Source: Acidimicrobiaceae bacterium
Lineage (GTDB): Bacteria; Actinomycetota; Acidimicrobiia; Acidimicrobiales; UBA8592
DNA: 6,102 bases
NCBI GenBank assembly: GCA_002722525.1
Contig: PBMJ01000002.1
Span: forward strand, 23,780-29,881
Direction: 5' to 3'
Shown here piece by piece: positions 5,849 to 6,102 of the stretch. The notes beneath the pieces are model-generated. The model had not been told where the DNA came from. It ran no database searches and was given only the letters and a program-made list of their open reading frames with translations. Each line of letters starts with the position of its first letter. Position 1 is the stretch's first letter. The position numbers and the translations under genes are program-made.

Positions 5849-6102
5849 TTACGCAAGTGCAGCTCCATCGATCCTCACATGCTCTCCATTAATGTGGCGG
5901 CCTTCATCTGAAGCGAGATATGCGATAAGACCTGCGACAGCTTCTGGTTCAACAAATGGCGTAAGTGGATTCTGTCTAAGAAGCAAGTCCATATCGATGT
6001 CTTCAATAGGAGGCATCCTCGTCATTGCCGTCTTTATCCCTCCTGGATTCACACAATTAACCTGTAAACCCTTTTTCGCGTATTCAACGGCTAAAGACTT
6101 CG
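5849..6102 (-). CDS. Short-chain dehydrogenase/reductase, C-terminal fragment (5' end outside window)
   Basis: These are the last 83 residues of a classical NAD(P)-dependent short-chain dehydrogenase/reductase. The frame stays open to the right edge and begins KSLAVEYAKKG, the helix that follows the catalytic Tyr-x3-Lys. Then comes VNCVNPGGIKTAMT (14-27 of the visible part), containing the NPG-x3-T segment that contacts the nicotinamide. The end is EPEAVAGLIAYLASDEG (51-67) and GEHVRIDGAALA, the normal family terminus. A GTG at 6052 could be read as a start, but it falls in the middle of the conserved VNCVNPGG motif and is internal. The Rossmann glycine motif and catalytic residues are outside the window, so the substrate cannot be guessed. 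The gene is probably co-oriented and possibly co-transcribed with yqeC, 34 bases downstream. It is truncated only by the window edge. Confidence 0.93.
   Translation of the reverse strand, partial: KSLAVEYAKKGLQVNCVNPGGIKTAMTRMPPIEDIDMDLLLRQNPLTPFVEPEAVAGLIAYLASDEGRHINGEHVRIDGAALA

Noticed and set aside
5849..6052. 67-codon - strand gene starting at GTG 6052
   Set aside because: The frame continues to the window edge with typical SDR sequence, and the GTG sits inside the conserved VNCVNPGG motif. It is annotated as a partial gene instead.
1..6102. Mobile element, CRISPR array, tRNA or selenocysteine/SECIS signals
   Set aside because: No repeats with regular spacing, terminal inverted repeats, transposase or integrase motifs or cloverleaf were seen. 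No conserved reading frame continues through an in-frame TGA.

Overview
The window is a compact bacterial chromosomal segment of moderate G+C (roughly 47 % by eye). Five genes lie on the + strand and two on the - strand, and the two sets converge near 5052/5086. Both ends cut through genes. I see no tRNA, rRNA, CRISPR array, transposase or other mobile-element signature. Two + strand genes have a TANNNT -10-like hexamer exactly seven bases upstream of the ATG and no Shine-Dalgarno sequence, which suggests leaderless transcripts. Together with the gene content (KstD-like flavoprotein, 8-oxoguanine deaminase, dihydropyrimidinase, SDR), this fits an environmental heterotroph such as a marine Chloroflexota (SAR202-like) or actinobacterial lineage. 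That taxonomic guess is an inference of low confidence.

Layout. 3-1574 (+): the 3' part of a large FAD-binding oxidoreductase of the fumarate reductase/3-ketosteroid dehydrogenase superfamily, open at the left edge. 1575-1876: a spacer with a two-part hairpin (1610-1646) whose right arm contains the Shine-Dalgarno of a 61-codon unrecognised ORF (1650-1835). 1877-2239 (+): a complete DUF2237 protein. 2240-2333: a spacer with two short hairpins and a leaderless-type promoter. 2334-3626 and 3637-5052 (+): a tight two-gene operon encoding an 8-oxoguanine-deaminase-type amidohydrolase and a dihydropyrimidinase/D-hydantoinase. 5086-5814 (-): YqeC, the putative accessory protein of (selenium-dependent) molybdenum hydroxylases. 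5849-6102 (-): the C-terminal part of a short-chain dehydrogenase/reductase.

How they fit together. The central theme is breakdown of oxidised purines and cyclic ureides. The deaminase would convert 8-oxoguanine to urate (or act on a related heterocycle), the dihydropyrimidinase hydrolyses cyclic amide rings, and YqeC belongs to the maturation of molybdenum hydroxylases such as xanthine dehydrogenases. The same family types (a HydA-type cyclic amidohydrolase, an SsnA-type amidohydrolase and YqeC) occur together in the E. coli yge/yqe/ygf purine-catabolism region. This window therefore looks like one edge of an analogous but rearranged locus, with YqeC convergent to the amidohydrolase operon. 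The hydroxylase itself, if present, lies outside the window.
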